64,000 nucleotides of DNA from Gemmatimonas sp. (GTDB lineage: Bacteria; Gemmatimonadota; Gemmatimonadetes; Gemmatimonadales; Gemmatimonadaceae). Positions 37,524 through 48,908 of this stretch are shown here, piece by piece. The position numbers and the translations under genes were made by a program. The notes under the pieces were generated by a model. The model was not told where the DNA came from, made no database searches, and was given only the letters and a program-made list of their open reading frames with translations. Within the stretch, counting starts at the first letter, position 1; every line of letters begins with the position of its first letter. The stretch covers positions 58,281 through 122,280 of the forward strand of contig JAABRO010000004.1 in assembly GCA_011390885.1 (NCBI GenBank), in the 5' to 3' direction.

Positions 37524-38135
37524 ATGCTGCGTCCGACGAAGATCATCTGTGTGGGCAAGAACTATCGCGCGCACGCCGCCGAGATGGGGGGCGAGGTGCC
37601 CGCGTATCCGCTGCTCTTCCTCAAGCCACCGTCATCGCTCATCGCGGAAGGGGACGCGATCGAACGGCCGTCGGCGTCGCAGCACGTGGAGTACGAGGGG
37701 GAGATCGGCGTGGTGATCGGGCAACGGCTGCGCGATGCGAGCGAGGTCGAGGCGGTGGCCGCGATCGCGGGGATCGTGGCGGTGAACGACGTGACCGCGC
37801 GCGACCTGCAGAAGACCGACGGCCAGTGGGCACGCGCCAAGGGGTTCGACACGTTCTGTCCGGTGGGGCCGATGGGCCCCGTGCCGTCGTCGCTCGACGA
37901 TCTCGTGGTGGTCACACGCGTCAACGGCGAGGAGCGGCAACGCGGGCGCGCGAGTGACATGGCGTTCGCGATCCCCATGCTGCTGGCGTACATTTCGCGG
38001 ATCATGACGCTGGAGCCCGGCGACCTGGTGGCCACCGGCACCCCTGCCGGTGTGGGCCCGCTGGTGGCCGGTGACCGCGTCGAAGTCGAGATCGAGGGCG
38101 TCAGCCGGGTGTCCAACCCGGTCGTCGACCGCTGA
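37524..38135 (+). CDS. fumarylacetoacetate hydrolase-family protein (FAHD1-like)
   Basis: 203 residues, the short single-domain form. Motifs: ICVGKNYRAHAAEMG, PLLFLKPPSSLIAEGD, the metal triad region EYEGEIGVVIG, GIVAVNDVTARDLQ, GFDTFCPVGP and the closing PGDLVATGTPAGVGPLVAGD. Relatives are Mg-dependent acylpyruvate hydrolases or oxaloacetate decarboxylases; the exact substrate cannot be read here. It follows the helicase by 56 bases. Confidence 0.88.
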   Translation: MLRPTKIICVGKNYRAHAAEMGGEVPAYPLLFLKPPSSLIAEGDAIERPSASQHVEYEGEIGVVIGQRLRDASEVEAVAAIAGIVAVNDVTARDLQKTDGQWARAKGFDTFCPVGPMGPVPSSLDDLVVVTRVNGEERQRGRASDMAFAIPMLLAYISRIMTLEPGDLVATGTPAGVGPLVAGDRVEVEIEGVSRVSNPVVDR

Positions 38136-38222
38136 CATGGCGTGTCGCGTGACGGTGCCACTGGGGCGTGCGCGCTCGGGCGGCGCCGGAAACGATCGCG
38201 TTGTGCGAGGGTACTGACCGAC

Positions 38223-39230
38223 ATGGCCGATTCTCCACCTCCGCAGGCGCGTGCCCCGCAGGACCGCGACCCGCGTCGCGGGGCGTCGCGCGGCCGTCTC
38301 AACCTGGGTGGCGGTTTTCGCCCCGGCGGTCAGCGCAATCCGCGCGCGGTGGCGCTCGCGGTGGTGGCACACCTCGTGCTCGGCATCGTGCTCCTGCGCA
38401 CGATCTCGTTCAACACGTCGCTGCGCAGCTACTTCGGGTTCGACCCCGAGCCGGTGGTGCAGGAGCAGCTCACGTTCGTGGAAACGGCACCCGAGCCGCC
38501 CCGCGAGCCCGAGGTGACGCCGCCGCCCCCGCGCGATCCGGGCATCGTGGCCGACCGCAATGCGGTGAGCCGCGGCCCCGAGCTCGCGCCCCCCGACGCC
38601 CCGGTCGCCGCGCCGCGCCGATTCGTGGAAGCGGGCGACACCGTGGCCGGCAACGTGCTCAACGCGGAGCAGGCCGCCGTCGTGGGTGTGAAGCCGGGAG
38701 GTGACCCGCGCCTCTGGACCACCGCCGACGTGGAAGACCTGCAGCGCCGCGTGCGCGCGGTCGCGCTCGGCGGCGGCGTGCCGGGTGCCCGTGAGCTCGA
38801 CAGCGTGATCACCTTCACGCTGCTCGCCGCCAAGGATTCGCTCGACTCGCTCGCCGTGCTCCAGAACTGGGGGCCCACCACGGCGTCCTGGACGAAGAAG
38901 GACAGCAAGGGCGGCCTGTGGGGCATGGACGAGAAGGGCATTCGCCTGGGCAAGGTCACCATCCCCAGCGCGCTGCTCGGCTTCCTGCCCATGGGCGCGC
39001 AGCAGGCGATGAGCGGCAACCCGATCAACGCCGAGCGGCAGCGCCGACTCGCCTACGCGCAGTCCGACATCGCGCGCTTCCGGCAGTCGGGGCCGGGCAA
39101 CGACATGTTCAAGATGCTCGTGGAGGAACTCCGCGAACGGAAGGACCGCGAGCGCGAGGCGAGACGACGCGCCAACGCCAAGCCCGTCACCGAGCAGGGC
39201 GAGCAGCAGGGCGGCGTCGTCAAGCCCTGA
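38223..39230 (+). CDS. proline-rich single-pass membrane protein
   Basis: 335 residues from the ATG at 38223. A basic, Pro/Arg-rich cytoplasmic N-terminus of about 43 residues precedes a helix at about 45-65 (AVALAVVAHLVLGIVLLRTIS) and then a Pro-Glu-rich stretch (about 83-105). This layout resembles TonB-type energy transducers, but no TonB C-terminal domain is seen. The rest is soluble with an Arg/Glu-rich helix near 295-320. Function unknown. It is convergent with gltX, only 12 bases apart. Confidence 0.6.
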   Translation: MADSPPPQARAPQDRDPRRGASRGRLNLGGGFRPGGQRNPRAVALAVVAHLVLGIVLLRTISFNTSLRSYFGFDPEPVVQEQLTFVETAPEPPREPEVTPPPPRDPGIVADRNAVSRGPELAPPDAPVAAPRRFVEAGDTVAGNVLNAEQAAVVGVKPGGDPRLWTTADVEDLQRRVRAVALGGGVPGARELDSVITFTLLAAKDSLDSLAVLQNWGPTTASWTKKDSKGGLWGMDEKGIRLGKVTIPSALLGFLPMGAQQAMSGNPINAERQRRLAYAQSDIARFRQSGPGNDMFKMLVEELRERKDREREARRRANAKPVTEQGEQQGGVVKP

Positions 39231-39242
39231 ACGGGTGTCGCC

Positions 39243-40733
39243 CTACGCGGTCACGTCGGACTTGAGCCAGCGCACCGCCGCATCGAGACGGGCCAGCGAG
39301 CGGTCGCGTCCCACGTAGAGCAGCACGTCGAAGATGCCGGGACTCGCCGTGAGTCCCGTGAGGGCCACGCGAAGCGGCTGGAAGATCTTGCCCCCCGAAA
39401 TGCCGAGCTCCTCGGCGAGCGCGCGCAGGGCGGCTTCCATGACCTCGGTGTCCCACACCGCCAGCGAGGCGAGCCGCTCACGCGTGGCGCTCAGGATCTC
39501 CGCCGTGGCGTTCGCATCGCGCCACTGCTTGCTCACGGCATCGGGATCGTAGTCGACGTCGTCCCGGAAGTAGGGCACGGCCTGGTGGGCGATGTCGTCC
39601 ACGGTGCGCGCGCGCACGCGCAGCAGGTCCACGAGGCCACGGAACCAGTCGGCGCGCTCGTCGAGCTGCTCGCGCGTGGCCACACCGAGTCGCTCGAAGG
39701 CCGGGAAGACGTGCGGCATGACCTCGTCGAGCGGCAGCATGGCCAGATGCTGCCCGTTCATCCAGTCGAGCTTCTGCGGATCGAAGATCGCGGCCTTCTT
39801 CTGCAGCCCGTCGAACGAGAAGCGCCGGAGCATCTCCTCGCGCGTCATCACTTCCACGTCGTCGCCCGGCGACCAGCCGAGCAGCGCCAGGAAGTTGCAC
39901 ATCGCGCTCGGCAGCAGCCCCATGTGCTGGTAGTCGCCCACCGCGGTGGCGCCGTGGCGCTTCGAGAGCTTCTTCCCGTCGGTGCCGTGGATCATGGGCA
40001 CGTGCGCGAACTGCGGCACTGGCGCGCCGAGCGCGCGGTAGAGCAGGATCTGCTTGGGCGTGTTCGAGATGTGGTCGTCGCCGCGCATGACCATGGTGAT
40101 GCCCATGGCGATGTCGTCCGAGACCACGGCCAGGTTGTACACCGGCGTACGGTCGGAGCGGAGGATGACGAAGTCCTCGATGTCCTTGTTGGGGAACGCG
40201 ATGCGTCCGTGCACGGCATCCGGCCACTCGGTCACGCCATCGGGCACGCGGAAGCGCACCGCGTGCGGCTCTCCGGCGGCGAGCTTGGCGGCGAGCTCGG
40301 ACTCGGAGAGCTCGGCGAGCGTGGGATCGAAGCGGAACGTCACACCGCGGGCCTCGGCGTCGGCGCGCAGGCGCTCGATCTCCGACGGCGGGGTGAAGTC
40401 GCGGTAGGCCGCGCCGGTGGCGAGCAGGCGCTCCACATCGGCCTGGTGACGCGCGAGGTTGGCGCCCTGGAAGACGACCTCCTCGTCGTAGTCGAGGCCG
40501 AGCCAGGCGAGCCCCTCGAAGATCGCGCGCGTGCTCTCGTCGGAGCTGCGCTGGCGGTCGGTGTCCTCGATGCGGAGCAGGAACTGCCCGCCGAACTTGC
40601 GCGCGTAGAGCCAGTTGAAGAGCGCGGTGCGCGCGCCGCCCACGTGCAGGAAGCCGGTGGGGGAGGGCGCGAAGCGCACGCGCGGCGGCACCGGCGAGGC
40701 GGCCGGCGTGTCAGGCGAAACGATATCCGACAT
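39243..40733 (-). CDS. gltX: glutamyl-tRNA synthetase
   Basis: 496 residues from the ATG at 40733 (MSDIVSPDTP); the frame is open far upstream but only antisense to other genes. Class I motifs: the HIGH equivalent in PSPTGFLHVGGARTALFNW and the KMSKS equivalent KKLSKRHG. The catalytic domain continues with DRTPVYNLAVVSDDIAMGIT and RGDDHISNTPKQILLY. It charges tRNA-Glu; without seeing gatCAB elsewhere I cannot say whether it is discriminating. tRNA-Ser lies directly upstream. Confidence 0.97.
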   Translation of the reverse strand: MSDIVSPDTPAASPVPPRVRFAPSPTGFLHVGGARTALFNWLYARKFGGQFLLRIEDTDRQRSSDESTRAIFEGLAWLGLDYDEEVVFQGANLARHQADVERLLATGAAYRDFTPPSEIERLRADAEARGVTFRFDPTLAELSESELAAKLAAGEPHAVRFRVPDGVTEWPDAVHGRIAFPNKDIEDFVILRSDRTPVYNLAVVSDDIAMGITMVMRGDDHISNTPKQILLYRALGAPVPQFAHVPMIHGTDGKKLSKRHGATAVGDYQHMGLLPSAMCNFLALLGWSPGDDVEVMTREEMLRRFSFDGLQKKAAIFDPQKLDWMNGQHLAMLPLDEVMPHVFPAFERLGVATREQLDERADWFRGLVDLLRVRARTVDDIAHQAVPYFRDDVDYDPDAVSKQWRDANATAEILSATRERLASLAVWDTEVMEAALRALAEELGISGGKIFQPLRVALTGLTASPGIFDVLLYVGRDRSLARLDAAVRWLKSDVTA

Positions 40734-40778
40734 GGAACCGGGGGCTGCGCCCGGAGAGAGACAGGGACGGAAATACGA

Positions 40779-40903
<125 letters not shown>

Positions 40904-41137
40904 CTCGACGCGCACCCACGATCACGGACGTGCCCGAAAGCGACATCCGGCCGCGGAGCCATTGAGAACGGGAAAAATGGTCAGCGTGGAGGGTCGGGGC
41001 AAGGGCGTGGCCACGATGACACGCCGCGAGATTCGCTGACGCACGCGCCGCCGAGGGCGCCGCTTCGGGCCTGCCGCTCCCGACCGCTCCAGTCCGCTGC
41101 CGACATCCGGCGGCGCTGGTCGGCCCGCTGCCCGACG

Positions 41138-41968
41138 TCAGGGCGTGAGAAGCGCCCGGAGCAGCATCCAGTGCTCCGTGGCCATCCACGCGCCGTGCGC
41201 CAGCACGCAGAAGCCGAGCCCGCGACCCCGCTTTCCCCGCAGGGCGGTGACGCCGAGGGCAATGCCGGCCAGCAGAGCCACCAGCGCGTGGCGAACGGCC
41301 GCGTCCGGCGAGGCGCTCCAGCCGGCGATCAGCCACATCGCCCCGAACGCAACGGCGGTTGTCGCGACAGCGCGCGCCGCGCCGACGCCGCGCGTGAGCA
41401 ACCACTCCAGGAGCGCCAGGCGGAAGAGCAACTCCGACAACAACGGCACGAGCAGGCAGGTCGCCGTGATCCACGCGCCCACCGCGACCCACTGGTCGCC
41501 GCGGGCGAAGCGGGCGAGCAGCGTGGCGGTCTCCGGTGCCGTGCTCGCCCACGTCCACGGCCAGAGGCCGACCCGGCCGGCGATCCACGCCAGGCCCGCG
41601 CCGATGGCCACCGAGACCCAGGCGGCGATCAGGCTCGGCTCCAGCAGGCGCTGGGTGGCACGTGGCAGCCACCGCGCCCCGAACAGCACGCTGACCACCC
41701 CGAGGCCGAGTAGCCAAGGCATGAACAGCGCCACCACCACGGCGAGTGAGCCGGCATGTGACGCATCCGTCGTCGCAGCAGCGGGCAGAAGCTCGGCATG
41801 CAGGCGTTCCCCGAGCTTGGTGAGGTGCGCGACGGCGACGACGAGCGCTGTCAGCGCGAGGCCGCGGAGCTCGCGAGCGTCGGGGGGCTTCGACGTGCGG
41901 TCGCGCAACGTGCCCGGTGAGCGGACGGTCGAGGCGCCGAGCGGGGGCGAGGGAAGGGGCGCAGTCAT
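41138..41968 (-). CDS. CPBP-like intramembrane protein with altered motif
   Basis: 276 residues, about seven membrane helices. The segment LLVPLLSELLFRLALLEWLL (about 172-191) aligns with motif 1 of CPBP (Abi/CAAX) proteases, EExxxR, but reads SELLFR: the first Glu is Ser. A later FCVLAHGAWMATEHWML supplies the His-containing motif 2. CPBP proteins cleave near prenylated C-termini or bacteriocin-related substrates inside the membrane. The substitution may leave this one inactive or with altered chemistry. It is divergent from the kinase gene by 91 bases. Confidence 0.7.
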   Translation of the reverse strand: MTAPLPSPPLGASTVRSPGTLRDRTSKPPDARELRGLALTALVVAVAHLTKLGERLHAELLPAAATTDASHAGSLAVVVALFMPWLLGLGVVSVLFGARWLPRATQRLLEPSLIAAWVSVAIGAGLAWIAGRVGLWPWTWASTAPETATLLARFARGDQWVAVGAWITATCLLVPLLSELLFRLALLEWLLTRGVGAARAVATTAVAFGAMWLIAGWSASPDAAVRHALVALLAGIALGVTALRGKRGRGLGFCVLAHGAWMATEHWMLLRALLTP

Positions 41969-42059
41969 TGCCCGGTAGGATTGACGGTGCGGCGGAGTTT
42001 GGCAACTGCGCTGGGGGCGTCGATCGACGGCGTGTCGCGCGGCGTGCTACCTTCTGCGC

Positions 42060-43919
<1,860 letters not shown>

Positions 43920-43937
43920 TCGCGGCGCGCGCCGCCG

Positions 43938-45188
43938 TCAGTCCTCGTTCGCCGAGGGCTCCACGACCGGCGGATCGATGCGGAGGCTCACGCGCGCCAC
44001 GCGACGCTTGTCCATGGCCAGCACCTTCACGTGGCCGCCCTCGAAGGGCACCGTGTCGCCCACCTTCGGCAGCCGTCCCAGCTGCCCGAACACGAAGCCG
44101 CCGATGCTGTCATAGAGATCGACCGGCAGTTCGAGGGCGAGGTCGTCCGCGAGTTCGGCGAGCGACGCCCCGCCGTTGGCGAGCACCTCGTGCGGCCCGA
44201 TGCGCTCGTACGGCAGCGGGCCACTCTCGTGCTCGTCCTCGATCTCGCCCACGATCTCCTCCACGAGGTCCTCGAGCGTCACGAGGCCCGCCGTGCCGCC
44301 GTACTCGTCGAGCACGATGGCCATCTGGATGCGCCGCGCGCGCATCTCACGGATGAGCGACTCGACGCGGCGCGTCTCGGGCACGAACAGCGGCTCACGC
44401 ATGATGCTCGTGATCTCGCGGTCGCCCAGCCGCATGGCGCGCCACAGGTCGCGCGCGAGCACGATGCCCACGATGTGGTCCACGCTCTCGCTGTAGACGG
44501 GCAGGCGCAGGAAACCGGTGTCGAGCATGACCGACTGCGCGGCGGCCGCGGAGATCGACGACGGAATGGCCACGATCGCGGTGCGCGGCGTCATCGCGGC
44601 GTTCACGTCGACCTCGCGCAGCCGCATCACGTTCGCCATCACCTGCCACTCCGATTCGTCGATCTGCCCCTCGCGTCGTCCTACCTCGGCGAGGATCTCG
44701 AGCTCGGCACGGCTCACGGTGGACTGCCCGTGCCCGCCCGCCCCAATGAGCCGGTTGAGCACCGAGAGCGGCACGAGGAGCGGCTTCATGGCCACGATCA
44801 TGACCTGCAGCGTGCGCGCCGTGAGCGGCGCCAGGCGCTGCCAGTAGCGCGCGCCCAGCGTCTTCGGAATGATCTCGGACAGCACGAGGATGAGCAGCGT
44901 GAGCACCGCCGAGAAGGCGGCCATCCACTGGTTGCCGAACACCTGCAAGGCGAGCGCGCCGCTCACGGCCGCGCCGACGGTGTGCGCGATGGTGTTGAGC
45001 GTGAGGATGGCGGCGATCGGCTCGTCGATCTGCCGACGCATCTTCGCGAGCAGCGGCCCGGTCGGGTCGCCCTGGTCCTCGAGCAGGGCCACGTACGCGT
45101 GCGAGACCGAGAGCAGCACCGCCTCGAGCACCGAGCAGACGAAGGAGACGCCGAGCGACAGCGAGACGACGGCGAGCAGCGTGGTCAT
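43938..45188 (-). CDS. HlyC/CorC-family (CNNM) transporter
   Basis: 416 residues from the ATG at 45188. A DUF21/CNNM membrane domain (about 1-160) with three to four helices contains [16 protein letters not shown] and [18 protein letters not shown] pair (about 195-310) includes PRTAIVAIP and [28 protein letters not shown]-terminal CorC/HlyC domain (about 335-410) includes [22 protein letters not shown]. Family members transport or regulate Mg2+ and other ions. It overlaps the upstream membrane gene by four bases. Confidence 0.92.
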   Translation of the reverse strand: MTTLLAVVSLSLGVSFVCSVLEAVLLSVSHAYVALLEDQGDPTGPLLAKMRRQIDEPIAAILTLNTIAHTVGAAVSGALALQVFGNQWMAAFSAVLTLLILVLSEIIPKTLGARYWQRLAPLTARTLQVMIVAMKPLLVPLSVLNRLIGAGGHGQSTVSRAELEILAEVGRREGQIDESEWQVMANVMRLREVDVNAAMTPRTAIVAIPSSISAAAAQSVMLDTGFLRLPVYSESVDHIVGIVLARDLWRAMRLGDREITSIMREPLFVPETRRVESLIREMRARRIQMAIVLDEYGGTAGLVTLEDLVEEIVGEIEDEHESGPLPYERIGPHEVLANGGASLAELADDLALELPVDLYDSIGGFVFGQLGRLPKVGDTVPFEGGHVKVLAMDKRRVARVSLRIDPPVVEPSANED

Positions 45189-45970
45189 GACGGGGGCTGG
45201 AGGGGAAGGCGAGCTGCGGCGTCGGTCGCAGCTGGCCGTCCCAGCAACATCAGTGGCAGCAGGCCATGCGGCAACCGCACGATCGTTTCCGCCACGGCGC
45301 CCGGGCCGTACGCAAGCACGCGCAGCAGTGCCGTGAAGGTGCCCCAGATGGCCATGTACCAGGCACCGGCGCGGCCGCGCGCGAGCACGTGCACCGTGGC
45401 GGCAATGTCGACCACACCGACGCCGACGAGCAGCCGTTCGACGGTGGGCTGGCGAAGCGTGAGGCCGATCGTCTCGCGTGCCGCCGAGATCGTGAGGTCC
45501 ACGAACCACGGGTGAGCGCGCATCGCCTCGAGGCCGTGCACCACGAACACCGCGCTGCAGGCGAGGCGCACGAGCCACTCCATGCCGGCGCTGTCGCGCG
45601 AGCGTCCGCGTGCCGCGGCGCTCCAGAGCAGGGCGACCGGCGCCGCGATGCGCATGGCATGTGCCGGCCACGCCCACTCGCTGAACGGCACACCGCCCTG
45701 GTCCACCGTGGCCCAGGCAAGCAACAGGGCGAGCGCCGCGAGCACGCCCGCGCCGATGGCACGCGTCGGACGCGCGAACAGTGCCATGACCGCTGCCAGC
45801 GACACGAGCGCGAGCGCGCGCTCCACGCGCACGCTGTCCGGGTGGGCGAGCTCATCGGACATGAAGAGACGCGCGCCAACGGCCGTCCCGGTCTTGTACA
45901 GCAGCGCCATGCCGATGCCCATCGACGCGGAGGCGGCGAGGAGCAGGCGCTGTGAGGCGCTGCTCGGCAT
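45185..45970 (-). CDS. multi-pass membrane protein of unknown function
   Basis: 261 residues from the ATG at 45970. Six or seven hydrophobic helices, with AVFVVHGLEAMRAHPWFVDL and GVGVVDIAATVHVLARGRAGAW resembling the DoxX-like pattern of small respiratory or lipid-linked membrane proteins. That resemblance is weak. It overlaps the CorC gene by four bases and starts 11 bases after the phosphoesterase stop, so the three are probably one unit. Confidence 0.65.
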   Translation of the reverse strand: MPSSASQRLLLAASASMGIGMALLYKTGTAVGARLFMSDELAHPDSVRVERALALVSLAAVMALFARPTRAIGAGVLAALALLLAWATVDQGGVPFSEWAWPAHAMRIAAPVALLWSAAARGRSRDSAGMEWLVRLACSAVFVVHGLEAMRAHPWFVDLTISAARETIGLTLRQPTVERLLVGVGVVDIAATVHVLARGRAGAWYMAIWGTFTALLRVLAYGPGAVAETIVRLPHGLLPLMLLGRPAATDAAARLPLQPPS

Positions 45971-45981
45971 CGCGGTACCGC

Positions 45982-47334
45982 TCAGCGGGGCACTCCGCCG
46001 GGGACGGCACGCGGCCGGGGGGCACGCGCGTAGCGGTCGAGCACGGCGCCGTCCATGCCGATGGCTTCGGCGCGCAGCGAGTCGGCGTCCACGTGCAGGA
46101 TCCACACATGGTGCGCGCTGGCGCTCATGCCAGGCGATTGCAGATACCAGCGCGTGGAATCGGGGACGCGCTGCGGCACGCCGAGTCCGCCCTCGCCGAT
46201 GTAGACCACGCCGTCGTCTGCCGGCTGTTCGTTGCGGATCGGCACGGTGCGCTTGAGGGTGTGCCCGTCGGACTCCAGGGCGAGGTCGAGGCCGAACCGC
46301 TCGAACAGCGGCCCCCACGTCTGTCGCACACGCTTGAACTCGAGCGCCTCGTAATCCTTCACGGCCGGGTACGCGGGTCGATGGTACTGCGCGAGCAGCC
46401 AGCGATGCGTGGGGCGCAGCGCCTCGAGTTCCTCCTCGAGCCATTCGCTCTGCTCGCCGGCCACACTGATCTCGGTGTTCAGCGTGAGCAGCGCGAACTG
46501 CGGGCCGATCTGCGTGCGGTAGTAGTAGCCGAAGCTGTTGGCATCGGTGATGTCGCCCAGCCAGAAGTGCTCGTTGAAGCCGATGCCTTCGTCGTGGTTG
46601 CCGCGCGAGACGATCATGGGCAGCAGGCGCCCGTCGCTCGTGCGCACCGAATCGTTGTCCTCGAACCACCAGTACAGATGACGCCAGTCGGCAGTCGTCT
46701 CCCAGTCGGCGCCGTGCGCGAGCGCGAGCAGGTCGGGGTTGGCCTCGAAGAGTGCGGTCATGCGGCGGTTCATCGCCTGCCGGTCCACATGCGGCGCCTT
46801 GCCGGCGTAGCGCGGCTCGGGGCCGCCCAGCCGCGAGTCGCCGCCCGAGAGCAGGCGGAAGGGGCGGTCGTCGGTGGGCGCGGTGAGGAACCACCGCTCC
46901 TCCGTGAGCACCCCGTCGCTCTCCACGGCCACGTAGTAGCGCGTGGACGGGCGCAGGCTGTCGAGCTGGGCGTGGTGGTACCAGCCGGCCGGCACGCCGA
47001 TGGCGAGGTCTTCGGCGCGCCGTGTGGCCTCGCCATTGCGCGCGGCCGGCACCGAGAACGAGTAGGCGCGCGTGCCATCGCGGCGGCTCATCGTGTCGAA
47101 GCGCACGACGTTGCGCGCCGTGGCGGCCATGGTGGTCCACGAGATGATGGCGTGGCGGTCCGGGTGTTCGGTCCAGATCACGCGCACGTGACGCGGCGAG
47201 GGACCGTCGGCGGTCGCGGTGGCGGCGGGCGAGGACGCGCCCGAGCGCACGGCGTCCGGGGCGCAGGCCGTGAGCAGGAGGGCTGCGGCCCCGAGGGCGG
47301 CCGAGGCGAGCAGGGCAGGGCGGGGTGGGCGCAT
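45982..47334 (-). CDS. metallophosphoesterase lipoprotein (purple-acid-phosphatase-like)
   Basis: 450 residues. Lipobox cysteine at about 24 (ALLLTAC). An N-terminal fibronectin-like domain (about 48-155) contains HAIISWTTMA and LDSLRPSTRYYVAVESDGV, as in purple acid phosphatases. The catalytic domain carries a metal-site series: GGDSR, GADWE, SRGNHDE, AQYHRPAY and ESDGHTLKR. Some differ from the canonical GD-x-G and GH-x-H forms, so substrate and metal are uncertain. It is predicted to sit in the envelope and hydrolyse phosphate esters. Confidence 0.85.
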   Translation of the reverse strand: MRPPRPALLASAALGAAALLLTACAPDAVRSGASSPAATATADGPSPRHVRVIWTEHPDRHAIISWTTMAATARNVVRFDTMSRRDGTRAYSFSVPAARNGEATRRAEDLAIGVPAGWYHHAQLDSLRPSTRYYVAVESDGVLTEERWFLTAPTDDRPFRLLSGGDSRLGGPEPRYAGKAPHVDRQAMNRRMTALFEANPDLLALAHGADWETTADWRHLYWWFEDNDSVRTSDGRLLPMIVSRGNHDEGIGFNEHFWLGDITDANSFGYYYRTQIGPQFALLTLNTEISVAGEQSEWLEEELEALRPTHRWLLAQYHRPAYPAVKDYEALEFKRVRQTWGPLFERFGLDLALESDGHTLKRTVPIRNEQPADDGVVYIGEGGLGVPQRVPDSTRWYLQSPGMSASAHHVWILHVDADSLRAEAIGMDGAVLDRYARAPRPRAVPGGVPR

Positions 47335-47359
47335 TAGGAAAAGATATGCGCGCGCGCCC

Positions 47360-48709
47360 CTACTTGATCACCCGGATCCGCTCGTTGATCGGGTAGAACC
47401 ACTCCACGCCGCGCTCCGTGACGATCGCGTCGTCCTCCAGCGGAATGCGCGCCTTCGCGCCGCCCCACTCGGGCACCGGGGTCCAGGCGAACAGCTCGAT
47501 CGAGAAGGGATTGAACGGCTTGATCGGGAAGGCGTGCTGGCCAGGGTTGAACCACGCGATGCTCGGGCCACTGCCGTGCCCGCGGTCGCCGATGGAGTGG
47601 CAGCCGATCATCACCTCGACCTTGCCGTCGTCGGTGGTCTCGTTGAAGGTGCCCTGCATGCGGAAGCCGGCCTTCTCGATCTCGCTGGCCAGCTGCGTGA
47701 GCATCGCGCCGGCCGTCGGCCCCGGCTTGATCGTGCGCCGGATCACGTTGCGCACGGCCACCGCGTTGTCGAAGGCCTTCTGCAGGCCGGCGGGCACCGA
47801 CGTCTCGCCCGGCTTGAGCACGTAGGCGATGCGCTTCACGTCGGTCCACGTGTTGAGGTACCCCACGCCCCAGTCGATCATGAGCAGGTCGCCGCGCTGA
47901 ATGATGCGGTCGTTGGACGTGGCCTCGATGCCCTTGGGGCCGGTGATGTACACCGACGGCATCTCGAAGCTCGAGCCGAGCGCGCGCTGCTGCAGCTGGT
48001 CGGCCATCCACCAGGCCACGTCCTCGAGCGTGGTCACGCCGGGCGTGATGATCTCGTTGGAGAGGGCGCGGTCGGCGAGCCGGCGCGCGATCTCGCCGTT
48101 CTCGCCCAGCGCCACGAGCCGCGAGGCGGTGAAGCCGCTGCGGAAATCCGAGACCACCTTTTCGGCCGAGACCACGCGCGAGGCGTACGTGCCCAGCTCC
48201 TTCATGAGACGATCATGGCTGGTCTTGGACAAGCCGTCCGCCGCACCGATCTGCTCCGACATGTTCACGCCGATGCGCTTCGGGTCCCGCTCGGCGATGA
48301 ACGCCTGCAGCGGCTGGAAGCCGCGCACGAGATCGTAGCCGCAATCCTCGAGGCGATAGCCGGCCACGCCGATCGCGGCGCGCTCGATGCGGTCGCCGCC
48401 GCGGTCGGTGAAGATCCAGTAGGCCACGCTCCCCACGTAGCCACGCCCGAGGTCGTCGTACATCGGGTCGAACTGGTTTTCCTTCTGCATCACGATCCAC
48501 ATGTCCACACCATGGTCGCGCATGGCGCGCGGCAGGATCAGGTCGAACTGATCGCGGCGGATCTGGCAGAGGCGCTCCCAGCGGGTGCGCGCGTGCTCGG
48601 CGGGGGCCTGCGCGGGGAGGGGCGACGCGGACAATGACGCGGCGAGGACCGCGGTCGCGAGGACCGCGGTCGCGAGGACGGCGGGGCGGAGCAGGGAAGC
48701 GAAGGACAT
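47360..48709 (-). CDS. secreted M24-family metallopeptidase (Xaa-Pro aminopeptidase type)
   Basis: 449 residues from the ATG at 48709. The signal peptide contains a repeated Val-Leu-Ala-Thr-Ala encoded by a 15-base tandem repeat. The pita-bread fold ligands are visible: Asp in LLMIDWGVGY and TWTDVKR, His in GCHSIGDRGHGSG, and Glu in FSIELFAWTP and VTERGVEWFYPI. These positions match the two-metal site of the family. It probably removes Pro-adjacent N-terminal residues outside the cytoplasm. It is divergent from the secreted esterase by 199 bases. Confidence 0.88.
   Translation of the reverse strand: MSFASLLRPAVLATAVLATAVLAASLSASPLPAQAPAEHARTRWERLCQIRRDQFDLILPRAMRDHGVDMWIVMQKENQFDPMYDDLGRGYVGSVAYWIFTDRGGDRIERAAIGVAGYRLEDCGYDLVRGFQPLQAFIAERDPKRIGVNMSEQIGAADGLSKTSHDRLMKELGTYASRVVSAEKVVSDFRSGFTASRLVALGENGEIARRLADRALSNEIITPGVTTLEDVAWWMADQLQQRALGSSFEMPSVYITGPKGIEATSNDRIIQRGDLLMIDWGVGYLNTWTDVKRIAYVLKPGETSVPAGLQKAFDNAVAVRNVIRRTIKPGPTAGAMLTQLASEIEKAGFRMQGTFNETTDDGKVEVMIGCHSIGDRGHGSGPSIAWFNPGQHAFPIKPFNPFSIELFAWTPVPEWGGAKARIPLEDDAIVTERGVEWFYPINERIRVIK
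48642..48686. repeat. 15-base tandem repeat in a signal-peptide coding region
   Basis: Units at 48642-48656 and 48657-48671 are identical (gcgaggaccgcggtc); a third, diverged unit follows at 48672-48686. On the minus strand they encode repeated Val-Leu-Ala-Thr-Ala in the signal peptide of the M24 peptidase. Confidence 0.85.
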
Positions 48710-48908
48710 GGCGACGGGCGATGGAGGCGGGAGTGGGCGGCGGTGCGCCCTCATCCCGCGAACATCGCCCCACCGACCCGCTCGGCGCCAGTGACATGCG
48801 TCCGCTGAGTCGAGACGCGTACGACCCCTGCACGCTTGACGCGCACCGACTGCGGCGCATCTTCGCGAGAGCACATCGGATTCGCGCCCACTCCTGCCGC
48901 ATCGCCTC

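Noticed and set aside
43922..43935. Palindrome gcggcgcgcgccgc between convergent genes
   Set aside because: No loop and no U-run; expected by chance in GC-rich spacer.
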